Part shown: positions 1-9,594 of the stretch, in pieces
How the letters are laid out: every line of letters starts with the position of its first letter
How positions within the stretch are numbered: the first letter of the stretch is position 1
Assembly (NCBI RefSeq): GCF_900220995.1
Contig: NZ_OBQF01000004.1
Span: forward strand, 1-64,000
From: Salinicoccus kekensis
GTDB taxonomy: Bacteria; Bacillota; Bacilli; Staphylococcales; Salinicoccaceae
Length of the DNA: 64,000 nt
Reading direction: 5' to 3'
Position numbers and translations under genes: made by a program
Notes under the pieces: model-generated
Databases searched by the model: none
Told to the model about the DNA's origin: nothing
Seen by the model: the letters and a program-made list of their open reading frames with translations, nothing else

Positions 1-153
1 CATAAATGGAAAGCTCATCTTGAGCTCGTATGATACTGACAGTATCAATTGCGTTTTGCGTTGGTCGCCTCAACTGCTTCCATAATGGAAGACTTGTTTA
101 TCGGAATTAACGTTGACATATTGTCATTCAGTTTTCAATGTTCTTAAATGTAA
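1..153 (-). promoter_or_regulatory. 16S rRNA leader with boxA-like antitermination site
   Basis: Read on the minus strand this stretch runs from the tRNA-Gly gene towards base 1 and matches what is known of Bacillales rRNA leaders: a boxA-like segment at 127-143 (TTGAAAACTGAA core) followed by a short TGACA-N3-TGTCA dyad. The leftmost bases (CATTTATG on the minus strand end) look like the bases that immediately precede the 16S sequence, so a 16S gene probably starts just outside the window. The 16S itself cannot be seen. Confidence 0.7.
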
Positions 154-227
154 TGGAGCGGGTGATCGGAATCGAACCGACGACATCAGCTTGGAAGGCT
201 GGGGTTATACCACTTAACTACACCCGC
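154..227 (-). tRNA. tRNA-Gly (anticodon TCC)
   Basis: A cloverleaf can be folded on the minus strand: acceptor GCGGGTG/CACCCGC, T-loop GGTTCGATTCC, anticodon loop CTTCCAA giving TCC. The 3' CCA is encoded (154-156). It is the tRNA closest to the rRNA leader. Confidence 0.95.
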
Positions 228-279
228 ATTTAATTTTAGTATATAATAGTAATTGTTTGAATCAGTATTGCAAGATTGA

Positions 280-364
<85 letters not shown>

Positions 365-420
365 TCATCATTATAATGTTGCTTTTCAGTGCTTCGCTTC
401 TTTTTTTAGCGACAAGAACC

Positions 421-449
421 ATTGTATAACATATAAATCATTATGTCAA
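421..449 (-). promoter_or_regulatory. Internal promoter before tRNA-Leu
   Basis: Minus-strand TTGACA at 444-449 and TACAAT at 421-426 are separated by 17 bases, a near-consensus housekeeping promoter. It would add transcription of tRNA-Leu, tRNA-Gly and the rRNA operon downstream of the tRNA-Glu promoter. Confidence 0.75.
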
Positions 450-498
450 TGAGTTCGTCTATTTTGTTTTAAAAACTTTTTTCTCTAAAAAGAAGAAG

Positions 499-570
499 TG
501 ACCCGTACGGGATTCGAACCCGTGTTACCGCCGTGAAAGGGCGGTGTCTTAACCGCTTGACCAACGGGCC
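499..570 (-). tRNA. tRNA-Glu (anticodon TTC)
   Basis: Minus-strand cloverleaf with acceptor GGCCCGT/ACGGGTC, anticodon stem CCGCC/GGCGG, loop CTTTCAC giving anticodon TTC, and T-loop GGTTCGAATCC. CCA is not encoded. First gene of the tRNA-rRNA cluster. Confidence 0.95.
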
Positions 571-592
571 ATTGCTTAGTGCAACGATATTT

Positions 593-621
593 ATAATAAA
601 GGTTTATGTTAAATAAGTCAA
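593..621 (-). promoter_or_regulatory. Promoter of the tRNA/rRNA cluster
   Basis: Minus-strand TTGACT (616-621) and TATTAT (593-598) with a 17-base spacer place the transcript start about 15 bases before tRNA-Glu. The rest of 622-810 between this promoter and the katA promoter shows no gene; I see only AT-rich sequence with a weak dyad near 740-770. Confidence 0.75.
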
Positions 622-820
622 TACATTTTTACGTGTTTTTAACATTTCCTTTATACTTTTTTATTTGACTGCCCTTTTCGATGATTAAAACCGGCATTTT
701 AAATTTTTCCTTCTATTAAAGGCAGTTTTCATGTCTCTGAGATGTTTTCCATCTCCTAGACCCGAACATCTCTATTTAAAAATATTTTACATTACTTGGG
801 GCTTATTTGCTTGAAATTAC

Positions 821-889
821 TTAGCAATGTGTTAAACTTTATTTATAATCATTCTAAACAAGAATGTTATAATAATAATTCTCGGAGGG
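821..889 (+). promoter_or_regulatory. katA promoter with PerR-type operator and RBS
   Basis: A -35 TTAGCA (821-826) and a perfect -10 TATAAT (844-849) are 17 bases apart. The -10 lies inside TTATAATCATTCTAA (843-857), which matches the known PerR box TTATAATNATTATAA at 14 of 15 defined or degenerate positions. A second partial match is at 867-880. Binding there would block the promoter, giving peroxide-inducible expression. The RBS GGAGGG (884-889) is 9 bases before the ATG. Confidence 0.75.
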
Positions 890-898
890 ATATTATTA

Positions 899-2509
899 AT
901 GACTAACGAAAACCAGAATCAGTCTAAAGATGAATTCACTGGCAATCCAAAAGATGAGTTCGCTGGTACTGCAATGGCGGGCGGCGCTCATCAGGGCAGG
1001 GAGCAAGGCGCGAACAAGCCTGCAGACCACCTGACTACATTATTCGGTGCGCCGGTCGGCGACCGTGAAAACTCTGCCACTGCCGGTCCACGTGGTCCAA
1101 TGGTGATGCAGGATCCATATTTCCTGGAGCAGATGGGACATTTCGACCGCGAAGTGATTCCTGAACGCCGTATGCACGCCAAAGGTTCAGGTGCTTACGG
1201 AACTTTCACTGTAACTCATGATATCACTAAATATACGAAAGCTAAGATTTTCAGCGAAGTCGGCAAGAAAACTGAAATGTTCGCACGTTTCTCCACTGTA
1301 GCAGGCGAACGCGGTGCAGCAGATGCTGAACGTGATATCCGTGGTTTTGCACTCAAGTTCTACACTGAGGAAGGCAACTGGGACCTCGTCGGTAACAACA
1401 CACCAGTGTTCTTCTTCCGCGACCCTAAGCTTTTCGCAAGCCTTAACCACGTTGTAAAACGTGACCCTAAAACGAACATGCATAACCCGCAAAGCAACTG
1501 GGATTTCTGGACGCTGCTTCCTGAAGCACTCCACCAGGTGACGATCATCATGACGGACCGTGGTATTCCAAAAGGTTTCAGAAACATGCATGGTTTCGGT
1601 TCACACACATACAGCATGATCAATGCTGACAATGAGCGCGTATGGGTGAAGTTCCACTTCAGAACACAGCAGGGCATTGAAAACTACACAGGTGCAGAAG
1701 CAGAAGAAGTCATTGCTAAGGACCGTGAGTCTTCACAAAGAGACTTGTTCAATGCGATTGAAGAAGGCAACTTCCCTAAATGGAAAGTTTACATCCAGGT
1801 CATGACTGAAGAACAGGCTAAAAATCATTACCATAACCCGTTCGATCTGACTAAAGTATGGTACAAAGGTGAATATCCATTGATTCCTGTAGGTGAGTTC
1901 GAACTGAACCGCAACCCTGAAAACTACTTCGCAGAAGTTGAACAGGCAGCGTTCGCACCGACGAACATCGTCCCGGGCATCGGTTTTTCACCGGATAAAA
2001 TGCTTCAGGGCCGTCTGTTCTCCTATGGAGACACTCAGAGATACCGCCTTGGTGCGAACCACCATCAGATTCCGGTCAACTCGCCAAAAGCTGCGCAAAA
2101 CGTCTGCCCGTTCAGCCGTGACGGCGCAATGAGGGTTGATGGCAATATGGGTTCACATACGAACTACTACCCTAACAGCTACAGCCAGTACCAGGATCAG
2201 CCGGAAGTGAAGGATCCGGGTCTCGAAATCGAAGGTTTGGTTTACGAGCATAACTTCCGCGAAGATGATAACAATTATTACGAGCAGCCAGGTAAACTCT
2301 TCAACCTTCTGTCTGAAGAAGATAAACAGAATCTCTTCAAAAACACGGCAGACGAAGTTGGCGGCGCATCAGTACAGGTGCAGCACCGTCATATCTTCAA
2401 CTGTTACCAGGCAGACCCGGCTTACGGCCGCGGTGTTGCCAATGCTCTCGGCATAGACATCAATGATGTTGAGCTTGAAGACAAGAGCGTTCACCTACTC
2501 GATAAGTAA
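899..2509 (+). CDS. katA: Haem catalase KatA
   Basis: Monofunctional haem catalase, small-subunit type, disproportionating hydrogen peroxide to water and oxygen in the cytoplasm. The distal histidine is His93 ([12 protein letters not shown]), the catalytic asparagine is in the [12 protein letters not shown] segment near 166, and the haem ligand is Tyr376 in [12 protein letters not shown]. At 536 residues it is longer than the usual about 490-505, because about 35 polar residues precede the normal [11 protein letters not shown] start; they contain a KDEF(T/A)G repeat. The ATG has a good RBS and the promoter carries a PerR-type box. Monocistronic: a terminator follows directly. Confidence 0.97.
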   Translation: MTNENQNQSKDEFTGNPKDEFAGTAMAGGAHQGREQGANKPADHLTTLFGAPVGDRENSATAGPRGPMVMQDPYFLEQMGHFDREVIPERRMHAKGSGAYGTFTVTHDITKYTKAKIFSEVGKKTEMFARFSTVAGERGAADAERDIRGFALKFYTEEGNWDLVGNNTPVFFFRDPKLFASLNHVVKRDPKTNMHNPQSNWDFWTLLPEALHQVTIIMTDRGIPKGFRNMHGFGSHTYSMINADNERVWVKFHFRTQQGIENYTGAEAEEVIAKDRESSQRDLFNAIEEGNFPKWKVYIQVMTEEQAKNHYHNPFDLTKVWYKGEYPLIPVGEFELNRNPENYFAEVEQAAFAPTNIVPGIGFSPDKMLQGRLFSYGDTQRYRLGANHHQIPVNSPKAAQNVCPFSRDGAMRVDGNMGSHTNYYPNSYSQYQDQPEVKDPGLEIEGLVYEHNFREDDNNYYEQPGKLFNLLSEEDKQNLFKNTADEVGGASVQVQHRHIFNCYQADPAYGRGVANALGIDINDVELEDKSVHLLDK

Positions 2510-2518
2510 ACGCAAAAA

Positions 2519-2549
2519 AGTACAGGTCAATTGACCTGTACTTTTTTTG
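2519..2549. terminator. Bidirectional terminator between katA and tex
   Basis: A perfect 12-bp inverted repeat (2519-2542, arm AGTACAGGTCAA) has a T run on the right and an A run on the left, so it can end katA (+) and tex (-) transcripts. Confidence 0.9.
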
Positions 2550-2558
2550 TCTTTATTT

Positions 2559-4706
2559 TTAATTGTTCATATTTTTCATCGTCAGGGATATTCTGCCCTT
2601 CTTCAAATCCACATCGAGCACTTTCACTTCGACGATGTCCCCCGTGCCCACCGCTTCCAATGGATGTTTGATGAAACGATCCGCCAATTGCGAAACATGG
2701 ACAAGTCCGTCCTGCTTAACACCGATATCGACAAAGGCACCGAAGTCGGTCACGTTCCTCACAGTCCCTGACATCCTCATCCCCTGCTTCAAGTCTTCCA
2801 TATTCAATACATTGGATTTCAGCATCGGAGTCTCATAGTCATCCCTGATGTCCCTCGTCGGTGATTTCAGACTTTCAACAATATCCTCAAGCGTCGGCTC
2901 CCCTACGGAGAGTTTTTCTGCATATTCCTTTATATTGATGTCTTCAAGCTTCCGCCGCGTCTCATCCGAGCCGATCTGCTCTTTTTCGATTCCAAGCTGT
3001 TTCAATAATTCATTTGTGGTTTCATACTGTTCGGGGTGGATCGGTGTCCTGTCGAGCAGCTCCTCCCCCTCCGGCAGGCGGAGGAATCCGATGCACTGTT
3101 CATATGTCTTCTTACCGAGCCTCGGCACTTTGCCGATCTCCCGGCGGTTTTTGAACCGGCCGTTCTCAAGCCTGTAATTGACGATGTTTTTACTGATGGA
3201 GGGCGATAAGCCCGCTACATGCTCAAGCAATGTCACGGATGCCGTATTCACGTTCACCCCGACCTGGTTCACACTCGTCTCCACAACGAAGTTCAGTGAT
3301 TCGGTCAAATATTTCTGATTGACATCATGCTGGTACTGGCCGACACCTATGGATTTCGGATCGATTTTCACCAGTTCACTGAGCGGATCCTGTACACGTC
3401 TTGCGATTGAAACGGCACTTCTTTCTTCGACATTGAAATCAGGAAATTCATCCCGTGCAATCTGTGATGCCGAGTAAACACTCGCTCCCGCTTCATTGAC
3501 GATGATGAACGGTACGTCGAGATTTTCTTCAGTCAGGAGTTCGGCAGTGAAGTGTTCCGTTTCCCTCGAAGCTGTACCGTTGCCGATTGCAATCAGTGAG
3601 ATATCGTGCTTTTTGATTATGCGGAGCATTTCATTTTTCGCTTCTTCCACTCTCTTTTTTGAAGTATGCGGATAGATGATGCTTTTATCCTGGAATTCCC
3701 CGTTATCATTGATTACGGCAAGTTTACATCCCGATCTGAAGGCAGGGTCGACCCCGAGGATTGTCCTCCCCTTCAATGGCGGCTGTAAAAGCAGCCGCTT
3801 CAGGTTTTCTTCGAAAATATCGACGGCATGCGCCTCACCTTCGACCGTCAAGTCATTCCGGACTTCGCGGTCGATGGAAGGGATGATCAGCCGCTTCAAA
3901 CTGTCATCGATCGCTCTCTCCATATAATCTTTTGCCTTTGATTCTTCTTTGATGATCTGTTTGCCGATATAATTTTTCAGGCGTTCGAGGTCATGCACGA
4001 GTTTCACGTTCAGAACTTTGAGCTTCTCGCCCCGATTGATCGCGAGCACCCTGTGAGGCACGATCTTTTTGACCGGCTCCTCATAATCGTAATATATTTC
4101 AAATACTTTATTATCATCTTCTGCATTTTTCTTTTTGGTTGAAGTGATGGAGGAAGTGTCCTTCACCACTTTTAAAATGTACCTTCTGAACTTCGGTTCA
4201 TCGGAAATGTCCTCGGCAATGATGTCCAGGGCGCCGCTGATTGCTTCATCAACTGAAGACACCTCATCATTCAGATGACTTTCCGCATACTGACGGATGT
4301 CAGCATCATCCTGGGCCTGTATGATTTTGGCGAGTGGTTCCAGACCTTTCCTTTTTGCTTCAGTCGCTTTCGTCTTCTTCTTCTGTTTGAACGGCCTGTA
4401 TAAGTCTTCGACCCTGTTCAGCACGGTCTGCTTGTTGATTTCGGCCTTCAATTCCTCCGTCAGCATACCCTGCTCATCAATCAGGCGGATGACTTCCTCT
4501 TTCCGCTTCTGGAGCGATTCCATATAATTGTATTCGTCCGCAATCTGCTTGATGTCCTCCTCATTCATGCCGCCGGTCATCTCTTTGCGGTAACGGGCGA
4601 TGAATGGCACCGTGTTTTTATCCTCGAGCAGCTCCAAAACATTCCTTATGTATTTTTCCTTGAATGACGTCGTTTTCTCCAACACTTTAATCAAACTTTG
4701 TGACAT
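2559..4706 (-). CDS. tex: Tex family RNA-binding transcription accessory protein
   Basis: Full-length Tex/YdcI protein of 715 residues. Order seen: N-terminal helical Tex domain, YqgF/RNase H-like domain beginning at TILGVDPAFRSGCK (about 330), helix-hairpin-helix region (about 510-560, GLSPSISKNIVNYR) and a C-terminal S1 domain (GTVRNVTDFGAFVDIGVKQDGLVHVSQ, described in pieces: GAFVDIG and DGLVHVS motifs). Tex proteins bind nucleic acid and affect transcription and, in some species, toxin or virulence expression. The ATG follows TAGGAG. It is convergent with katA and sits immediately behind the sigB terminator, as in staphylococci. Confidence 0.95.
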   Translation of the reverse strand: MSQSLIKVLEKTTSFKEKYIRNVLELLEDKNTVPFIARYRKEMTGGMNEEDIKQIADEYNYMESLQKRKEEVIRLIDEQGMLTEELKAEINKQTVLNRVEDLYRPFKQKKKTKATEAKRKGLEPLAKIIQAQDDADIRQYAESHLNDEVSSVDEAISGALDIIAEDISDEPKFRRYILKVVKDTSSITSTKKKNAEDDNKVFEIYYDYEEPVKKIVPHRVLAINRGEKLKVLNVKLVHDLERLKNYIGKQIIKEESKAKDYMERAIDDSLKRLIIPSIDREVRNDLTVEGEAHAVDIFEENLKRLLLQPPLKGRTILGVDPAFRSGCKLAVINDNGEFQDKSIIYPHTSKKRVEEAKNEMLRIIKKHDISLIAIGNGTASRETEHFTAELLTEENLDVPFIIVNEAGASVYSASQIARDEFPDFNVEERSAVSIARRVQDPLSELVKIDPKSIGVGQYQHDVNQKYLTESLNFVVETSVNQVGVNVNTASVTLLEHVAGLSPSISKNIVNYRLENGRFKNRREIGKVPRLGKKTYEQCIGFLRLPEGEELLDRTPIHPEQYETTNELLKQLGIEKEQIGSDETRRKLEDINIKEYAEKLSVGEPTLEDIVESLKSPTRDIRDDYETPMLKSNVLNMEDLKQGMRMSGTVRNVTDFGAFVDIGVKQDGLVHVSQLADRFIKHPLEAVGTGDIVEVKVLDVDLKKGRISLTMKNMNN

Positions 4707-4748
4707 TATCGTTTCTCCTAAATTTCAGTATAGTATTAAAAATAAAAA

Positions 4749-4769
4749 CCCCAACCGCACGGGTCGGGG
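4749..4769 (-). terminator. Terminator of the sigB operon
   Basis: Minus-strand stem CCCCGACC/GGTTGGGG with a 5-base loop, followed by TTTTTATTTTT. It starts directly after the sigB stop codon. Confidence 0.9.
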
Positions 4770-5546
4770 TCATTCATTTTCCACAACTGCCTGACGCAGC
4801 TTATTGATCGCCGTTCTCTGCAGGCGGGAGACATGCATCTGGCTCAAGCCCACACGTTCTCCCGTCTCTTTCTGGCTCAGACCTTCCATGAAGGTGAACT
4901 GGATGATCTCCCTTTCCCTGTCGGTCAGTATCGGGAGTATCCTCTCCAGCATCAGCCTTTTCTCTGCAAGGTCGTAATTGTCATCCTGCTCACCCATCAC
5001 ATCAAGAAGGGTGACCGTGGAACTGTCCTTGTCGGCTTCAACCGAATGGTCCACGGATAATGCATTGTAACTCTGGCCCATTTCCATCGCTTCAAGCACA
5101 TCTTCATCCGTCACCTCGAGATAATCTGCAATCTCCTGGATGGTCGGTGAGCGTTCAAGTTCGGCAACAAGGGTGTCGTTTGCATTTTTGATTTTCGGGC
5201 CAATCTCTTTGATTCGTCTCGGTACATGGACACTCCATGTTTTATCACGGAGATATCGCTTGATCTCACCGACGACTGTCGGCACCAAAAAAGCTTCGAA
5301 ACGCCTGTCGAAAGAAGGATCGAACCTTTTTATCGCGCCAAGCAGGCCGACCATGCCGACCTGCACCAGGTCTTCATGATGGCTCTGCCCTTTGGAGTAG
5401 CGGTATGCAAGTGATTCAACAAGCTTCTGATAATGTTCAACCAGTTTGGTCTGTGCAATATCGTCACTTTCCTGCTGATAGCTCTTGATTAAAAAATTGA
5501 TTTCCTCAGCAGAATATCCATTATCTGTTGCTGATTGTTTCCCCAT
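4770..5546 (-). CDS. sigB: RNA polymerase sigma factor SigB
   Basis: General stress sigma factor of the SigB/SigF group, about 258 residues. Region 2 is seen as [20 protein letters not shown]...[11 protein letters not shown], region 3 around [16 protein letters not shown], region 4 as [37 protein letters not shown] (helix-turn-helix). The longer reading begins at an upstream TTG/ATG without RBS; the ATG at 5546 has AGGTG 8 bases upstream and gives the family's usual MGKQS-type start. It overlaps rsbW by 26 bases, so the two are translationally coupled. Confidence 0.95.
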   Translation of the reverse strand: MGKQSATDNGYSAEEINFLIKSYQQESDDIAQTKLVEHYQKLVESLAYRYSKGQSHHEDLVQVGMVGLLGAIKRFDPSFDRRFEAFLVPTVVGEIKRYLRDKTWSVHVPRRIKEIGPKIKNANDTLVAELERSPTIQEIADYLEVTDEDVLEAMEMGQSYNALSVDHSVEADKDSSTVTLLDVMGEQDDNYDLAEKRLMLERILPILTDREREIIQFTFMEGLSQKETGERVGLSQMHVSRLQRTAINKLRQAVVENE

Positions 5547-6003
5547 CCGAATGCACCTGGCTTTCATCAATGTACTTAGTCATACTTATTGTAACACCTG
5601 GATCTTTTCTTACAACAATTTCATCCATCAGTGTATCAATTAAGAATAACCCGAGACCGCCCTCTCTCAAGTAATTGACGTTATCATCTTCATTATATGG
5701 GCCCAATTCAGATTTTATTTCTTCATAATTGAAACTTTGGCCTTTGTCGGATACGATGATTTCCACTTTATCGGCATAAACGGCGAATCCAACGAGGATC
5801 GTGCCGCCTTCATCTTCATCATAGGCATGCTTAACAGCGTTGGTGACGGCTTCGGAAACCGCAATTTTAGCATCCTCGATTTGATCATAAGTCGCGCCCA
5901 CCCGGGAGAATATGCCGGATAGTGTGAGCCTGATCAGCCCAACGTATTCTGCACTTGATGGAAATTTCATCTCTATATAGTCATATTGATGACTCATCCT
6001 CAT
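5521..6003 (-). CDS. rsbW: Anti-sigma-B factor, serine kinase RsbW
   Basis: GHKL-fold kinase that holds SigB inactive and phosphorylates RsbV. Motifs: N box in [20 protein letters not shown]1 box VSDKGQSF, and the [14 protein letters not shown]-lid segment. 160 residues, normal for the family. The ATG at 6003 overlaps the rsbV stop by 4 bases; a second ATG at 5997 (MSHQYD) lies at better distance (9 bases) from the GGAGGT RBS and may be the real start. Forms the partner-switching module with RsbV and SigB. Confidence 0.95.
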   Translation of the reverse strand: MRMSHQYDYIEMKFPSSAEYVGLIRLTLSGIFSRVGATYDQIEDAKIAVSEAVTNAVKHAYDEDEGGTILVGFAVYADKVEIIVSDKGQSFNYEEIKSELGPYNEDDNVNYLREGGLGLFLIDTLMDEIVVRKDPGVTISMTKYIDESQVHSDGETISNR

Positions 6004-6326
6004 TCCACCTCCGATGATTCATTAATATGCATCAAGTCTCTTAAACCCGTGATTTCAAAGAGTCTCAAAATACGGTCGGAAACACCTGTCACACGCAGTT
6101 CTTTATCATGTTTGTTCAAATCTTTGAGTGTGCCTACGAAGATACCGAGTCCCGTCGAATCCATATATGAAACATCCTTCAAATCTATTTTCACATGATG
6201 GCTGCCGTCCTGTCTGATCGGATTCAGAACTTCCTGCAGTTCGGGGGCAGTATAGACATCAAGCTCCCCGCTCATGACAATGATATACTCATCTTTCTTT
6301 TCTTCTGTGCTTATGTTGATATTCAT
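6000..6326 (-). CDS. rsbV: Anti-anti-sigma factor RsbV
   Basis: STAS-domain protein of 108 residues that binds RsbW and so frees SigB when dephosphorylated. The phosphorylatable serine is in the motif [14 protein letters not shown] (Ser57 by my count). RsbU, encoded directly upstream, is the expected phosphatase. Preceded by a sigma-B promoter (6374-6398), so rsbV-rsbW-sigB can be transcribed separately from rsbU. Confidence 0.96.
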   Translation of the reverse strand: MNINISTEEKKDEYIIVMSGELDVYTAPELQEVLNPIRQDGSHHVKIDLKDVSYMDSTGLGIFVGTLKDLNKHDKELRVTGVSDRILRLFEITGLRDLMHINESSEVE

Positions 6327-6373
6327 TATGTATTTCCACTCCTAACCAAATTCTAAACGCAAGTCATATATAA

Positions 6374-6398
6374 TTACCCGTCCAGTATAAAGATAAAC
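6374..6398 (-). promoter_or_regulatory. Sigma-B-dependent promoter before rsbV
   Basis: Minus-strand GTTTAT (6393-6398) and GGGTAA (6374-6379) separated by 13 bases match the known sigma-B consensus GTTTAA-N12-14-GGGTAT at all but two positions. It lies in the 98-base gap between rsbU and rsbV and would give positive autoregulation. Confidence 0.85.
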
Positions 6399-6424
6399 AT
6401 ACATGACCAATTTTTTTATGGATT

Positions 6425-7438
6425 TCACCCTGTATTTTTCAAGATGAATAAAGTGAGGTCATCTTTTTTATTGGCATGCTGCATGCGTGTCAGGGATTCA
6501 TATACGTATTGGACGATATCCTGGGGGTGGTGGTCCTTCGTTTCATAGATCATGTCCTTGATATCATTCAAATCGATGAAAGTGTCATCATGTTTCCTAA
6601 GTTCCGTCACTCCATCGGTGCAGACGATCAGCATATCATCCTTTTCAAGCGTCACCCGGCGCTGTTCGTATTCCGCAGAATCCGTCACCCCGAGCACAAT
6701 GCCTTTGGCATCGATTTCTTCGAACTCATTCGTTGCGCTCCTGTATATCAGCCCCGGTTCATGGCCGGCGGAAGAATAGTCGAGCGTCCCGGTCTTGAGG
6801 TCATAAAGGCCGTAGAACATCGTGATGAACATATTCTGGTTGACGTTTCTTTCGACCACCCTGTTGAGCTTCTGCAGACTTTCACTGGGATTGATGGTCG
6901 CACCTTGAAAATCCATGGCAAATTTGACCATGGACATCGCTATGGCCGCAGGTATCCCTTTACCGATGACATCGGCCACACCAAAACTCAACAAGGCGTT
7001 TTCATGATTGATGATATTGAAATAGTCCCCGCTCACCTTGCCGGCAGGGACGGAAATCGCTCCGATCTCCAGACTGTCCAGTACCGGTATCGGCGTTTTC
7101 AGCATTGTCTCCTGAAGGCTTGAAGCAACATCCAGCTCTTTGTCATGTGTCTCCAGTTTGGCCAGCATCGCCTTGTAGTCGCGGTATGTAAAGCCGAATG
7201 CAATCAGCACTTCCTGCAGTATGTTCAATGATGAATGTATCAATTCCCCGTCTTTGATGGACATCTCCTCGATGAGATCCATATGAAGGGTCACTATTTC
7301 CTCGGGCGAGGTATCGATTTGAATGACTTTATCACTGAACGTATGACACATTTCAATTGCTTCGTACTGTTGATCGTTAAAAAGGTACTTCGTCATGATA
7401 TCCTTATATTCATTTGCTAAATCGTCTACATAGGTCAA
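6425..7438 (-). CDS. rsbU: PP2C-type phosphatase RsbU
   Basis: Activator of SigB: its C-terminal PPM/PP2C domain dephosphorylates RsbV. The catalytic part starts near residue 110 with VSGDYFNI, then GVADVIGKGIPAAIAMS and IVCTDGVTE with the metal-binding aspartates. The N-terminal about 85 residues are the helical RsbU_N domain that in B. subtilis binds RsbT; no rsbT, rsbR or rsbS is present here, as in staphylococci, so the upstream signal is unknown. A GTG at 7447 overlaps the RBS AAGGAGG; the TTG at 7438 lies 8 bases behind it and is preferred. Confidence 0.94.
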   Translation of the reverse strand: MTYVDDLANEYKDIMTKYLFNDQQYEAIEMCHTFSDKVIQIDTSPEEIVTLHMDLIEEMSIKDGELIHSSLNILQEVLIAFGFTYRDYKAMLAKLETHDKELDVASSLQETMLKTPIPVLDSLEIGAISVPAGKVSGDYFNIINHENALLSFGVADVIGKGIPAAIAMSMVKFAMDFQGATINPSESLQKLNRVVERNVNQNMFITMFYGLYDLKTGTLDYSSAGHEPGLIYRSATNEFEEIDAKGIVLGVTDSAEYEQRRVTLEKDDMLIVCTDGVTELRKHDDTFIDLNDIKDMIYETKDHHPQDIVQYVYESLTRMQHANKKDDLTLFILKNTG

Positions 7439-7469
7439 TCGTTGCACCTCCTTATGAATTGGGGCTATA

Positions 7470-7853
7470 TCATCCCTCTGACCGCTTGGTCTTTTTCTTC
7501 TTCTTTTTCTGATTCTGATCCAATGCGAGACTGACTTTCAGGGCAGCATCCACTTCAGCCATTTTATCATCTTTCAAATATGTAAGTTTTTCCATCAGCC
7601 GTTTTTTATCGACGGTTCTGATCTGTTCCAATAAAATCACTGAATCCTTATCCAAGTTATATGTATCCTTTGAAATCTCCACATGTGTAGGTATCTTTGC
7701 TTTGTTGATCCTGCCTGTAACAGCAGCAACTATCACAGTTGGACTGTGATAGTTGCCCACATTATTCTGAATGATAACGACAGGTCTTTTACCACCTTGC
7801 TCGGAACCTTCCACCGGTGATAGATCCGCAAGATAAACTTCTCCTCTTTTCAT
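7470..7853 (-). CDS. mazF: MazF endoribonuclease toxin
   Basis: PemK/MazF-fold mRNA interferase. Recognised by the start [20 protein letters not shown], the conserved [10 protein letters not shown] strand and the [12 protein letters not shown] segment. 127 residues, slightly longer than the staphylococcal protein because of a lysine-rich tail ([10 protein letters not shown]). It begins directly after the mazE stop codon (TAGATG). In staphylococci this pair is co-transcribed with the sigB operon, and the layout here is the same. Confidence 0.96.
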   Translation of the reverse strand: MKRGEVYLADLSPVEGSEQGGKRPVVIIQNNVGNYHSPTVIVAAVTGRINKAKIPTHVEISKDTYNLDKDSVILLEQIRTVDKKRLMEKLTYLKDDKMAEVDAALKVSLALDQNQKKKKKKTKRSEG

Positions 7854-8024
7854 CTATTCACCATCTTTTATATATTCAAGGTATCTTTCATTGCGCTTAT
7901 GGGCTTCACATTCCACAATGTGAAACTCGCTGACGATTGAGAGATTGATATCCCTCATTTCAATATAACCCTTTTTAAGTGCTGTATCCAGACTGCTCGT
8001 GTTTGGCTGATCATTCAAATTCAT
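7854..8024 (-). CDS. mazE: MazE antitoxin
   Basis: A 56-residue reading frame starting MNLNDQPNTSSLD with RBS GGGGTGA 7 bases upstream. It resembles staphylococcal MazE in length and in the core LKKGYIEMRDINLSIVSEF followed by VECEA and a polar tail with NERYL. Family role: it binds and neutralises MazF and autoregulates the promoter. The stop abuts the mazF ATG. Confidence 0.9.
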   Translation of the reverse strand: MNLNDQPNTSSLDTALKKGYIEMRDINLSIVSEFHIVECEAHKRNERYLEYIKDGE

Positions 8025-8085
8025 AATTAATCACCCCTGGACGATAATATATATAATCTTACCATGTTGTTTCACAGGTGACTAG

Positions 8086-9234
8086 CTATTTCAATACCTC
8101 ATTGTAAATGAAATCGACATCCTCGCCCGCGTACTGTCTCGGTATGCGCCGTGCAAGAAGCGTCAGTGATTCATACGGGATGGTGTCCACATAAGCACTG
8201 TACTCATCCATGGACTGCGGTGAATCGGGGTCATTGCTGATGATGCATGCGTGATCTCCGACTTTCGTGCCCTCGGGCACCCGCACCATGATGGCATCCA
8301 TGCAGACCCTGCCGACCACAGGGCACTGGACGCCGCCCACTTCAATTTCATAACCGCTTCTTTTGCGGATGAAGCCATCCGCATAACCGATCGGCAGAGT
8401 TGCGACGGTTTCTTCCTGTCCCGCTGTATAAGTCCGCCCGTAGCTCACTGCATCCCCCGGCGAGAGCCGATGGACCGCCGCCACGCGCGCCGTCAGTTCT
8501 ATGGAAGGCTTCAGCCGGATATCCGTTGCGGCCTTCGTCTCCGGACTCGGATAGTAACCGTATAATGATATGCCGATCCGGAGTGCATTGCAGAAATCCA
8601 CATCATAACACAATGCGCCTGCAGAGTTTTGGATATGGACGTACCTTGGGCGTTCCACCTGGTCGATGATTGCACGGAACGCTTCGATTTCCTGTTCCGT
8701 GATATCCCGGTCTTCATCGGCGGAAGTCAGATGACTGAAGATACCTTCATATATGAAGCGGTCAAAGCCGTTGATCTCCTCGATCATGGCACGGATTTCC
8801 GCCACGTCTTGTGTACCATAGCGGTTCATGCCGGTGTTCACCTTTATGTGGATCCATACCTTTTTTTCATAAATGTCGTTCACATTCGATATGGCTTCCC
8901 TCACCCAATCGAGATCCGCCGCCGTCACCGCAACCCTGTGCTGGATGGCTTTGTTGATATCTTCAGGGTCGACCCGGCCGAGGACGAGGATTTTTCCCTT
9001 GGTGCCGTGCATCCTTAAATCGATGGCTTCATCCAGTGTCGCCACAGCAAAGTAACCGACACCCCTGTCTGCAAGATATCCGGCGACGGTGTTGCTGCCG
9101 AGCCCGTATCCGTTCGCTTTTACGACGGCGATGAACGTCTTGTCCGGGTGCCTGACCTGGATGACTCTGTAATTGTGGTGGATCGCTTCCAAATCTACAT
9201 TGACCAATGTGCTTCTATAGTACCTCTCACTCAC
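8086..9234 (-). CDS. alr: Alanine racemase
   Basis: PLP-dependent fold-type III racemase making D-alanine for peptidoglycan and teichoic acids. PLP lysine in AVVKANGYGLG (near 39), second catalytic tyrosine in AVSYGRTYTAG / LPIGYADGF region (near 265), and RISLYGYYPS-type turn (LRIGISLYGYY). 382 residues is full length. GTG start with GGAGG 7 bases upstream. It follows acpS by 12 bases and precedes mazEF, the usual staphylococcal order. Confidence 0.96.
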   Translation of the reverse strand: MSERYYRSTLVNVDLEAIHHNYRVIQVRHPDKTFIAVVKANGYGLGSNTVAGYLADRGVGYFAVATLDEAIDLRMHGTKGKILVLGRVDPEDINKAIQHRVAVTAADLDWVREAISNVNDIYEKKVWIHIKVNTGMNRYGTQDVAEIRAMIEEINGFDRFIYEGIFSHLTSADEDRDITEQEIEAFRAIIDQVERPRYVHIQNSAGALCYDVDFCNALRIGISLYGYYPSPETKAATDIRLKPSIELTARVAAVHRLSPGDAVSYGRTYTAGQEETVATLPIGYADGFIRKRSGYEIEVGGVQCPVVGRVCMDAIMVRVPEGTKVGDHACIISNDPDSPQSMDEYSAYVDTIPYESLTLLARRIPRQYAGEDVDFIYNEVLK

Positions 9235-9246
9235 TGAACTGCCTCC

Positions 9247-9594
9247 TTATTGTGTTTCCAGAACAACCATCGCCATTGCGTAATCTTCCGAATGCGAAAT
9301 TGAAACATGGGCCCGCCGGTCATTTACGAGGGATGGTTTTCCCCGGCTGTCATTCATGCAGTTGATCTCATTGAACGCTATGGATTCGCCTATGCCGCTG
9401 CCAAGTGCTTTTGCATATGCTTCTTTGACGGCGAAACGTCCTGCCAGAAACTCGGTCTGCCTGTTTTCATTGGAGATATTCCTGTACTTGTCGAACTCTT
9501 CGTCCGCCAATATCCTTTTGGCAAGACGGTGATCTTTATTCACTCTTTTTATGCGTCCTATCTCCACTATGTCTGTACCTATGCCTAAAATCAT
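9247..9594 (-). CDS. acpS: Holo-[acyl-carrier-protein] synthase
   Basis: Transfers 4'-phosphopantetheine from CoA to acyl carrier protein. Signature motifs: MILGIGTDIVEIGRI at the start (Mg-binding Asp8), FLAGRFAVKEAYAKALGSGIG in the middle, and VSISHSEDYAMA near the end. 115 residues, normal. Start overlaps the preceding stop by 4 bases. Confidence 0.97.
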   Translation of the reverse strand: MILGIGTDIVEIGRIKRVNKDHRLAKRILADEEFDKYRNISNENRQTEFLAGRFAVKEAYAKALGSGIGESIAFNEINCMNDSRGKPSLVNDRRAHVSISHSEDYAMAMVVLETQ

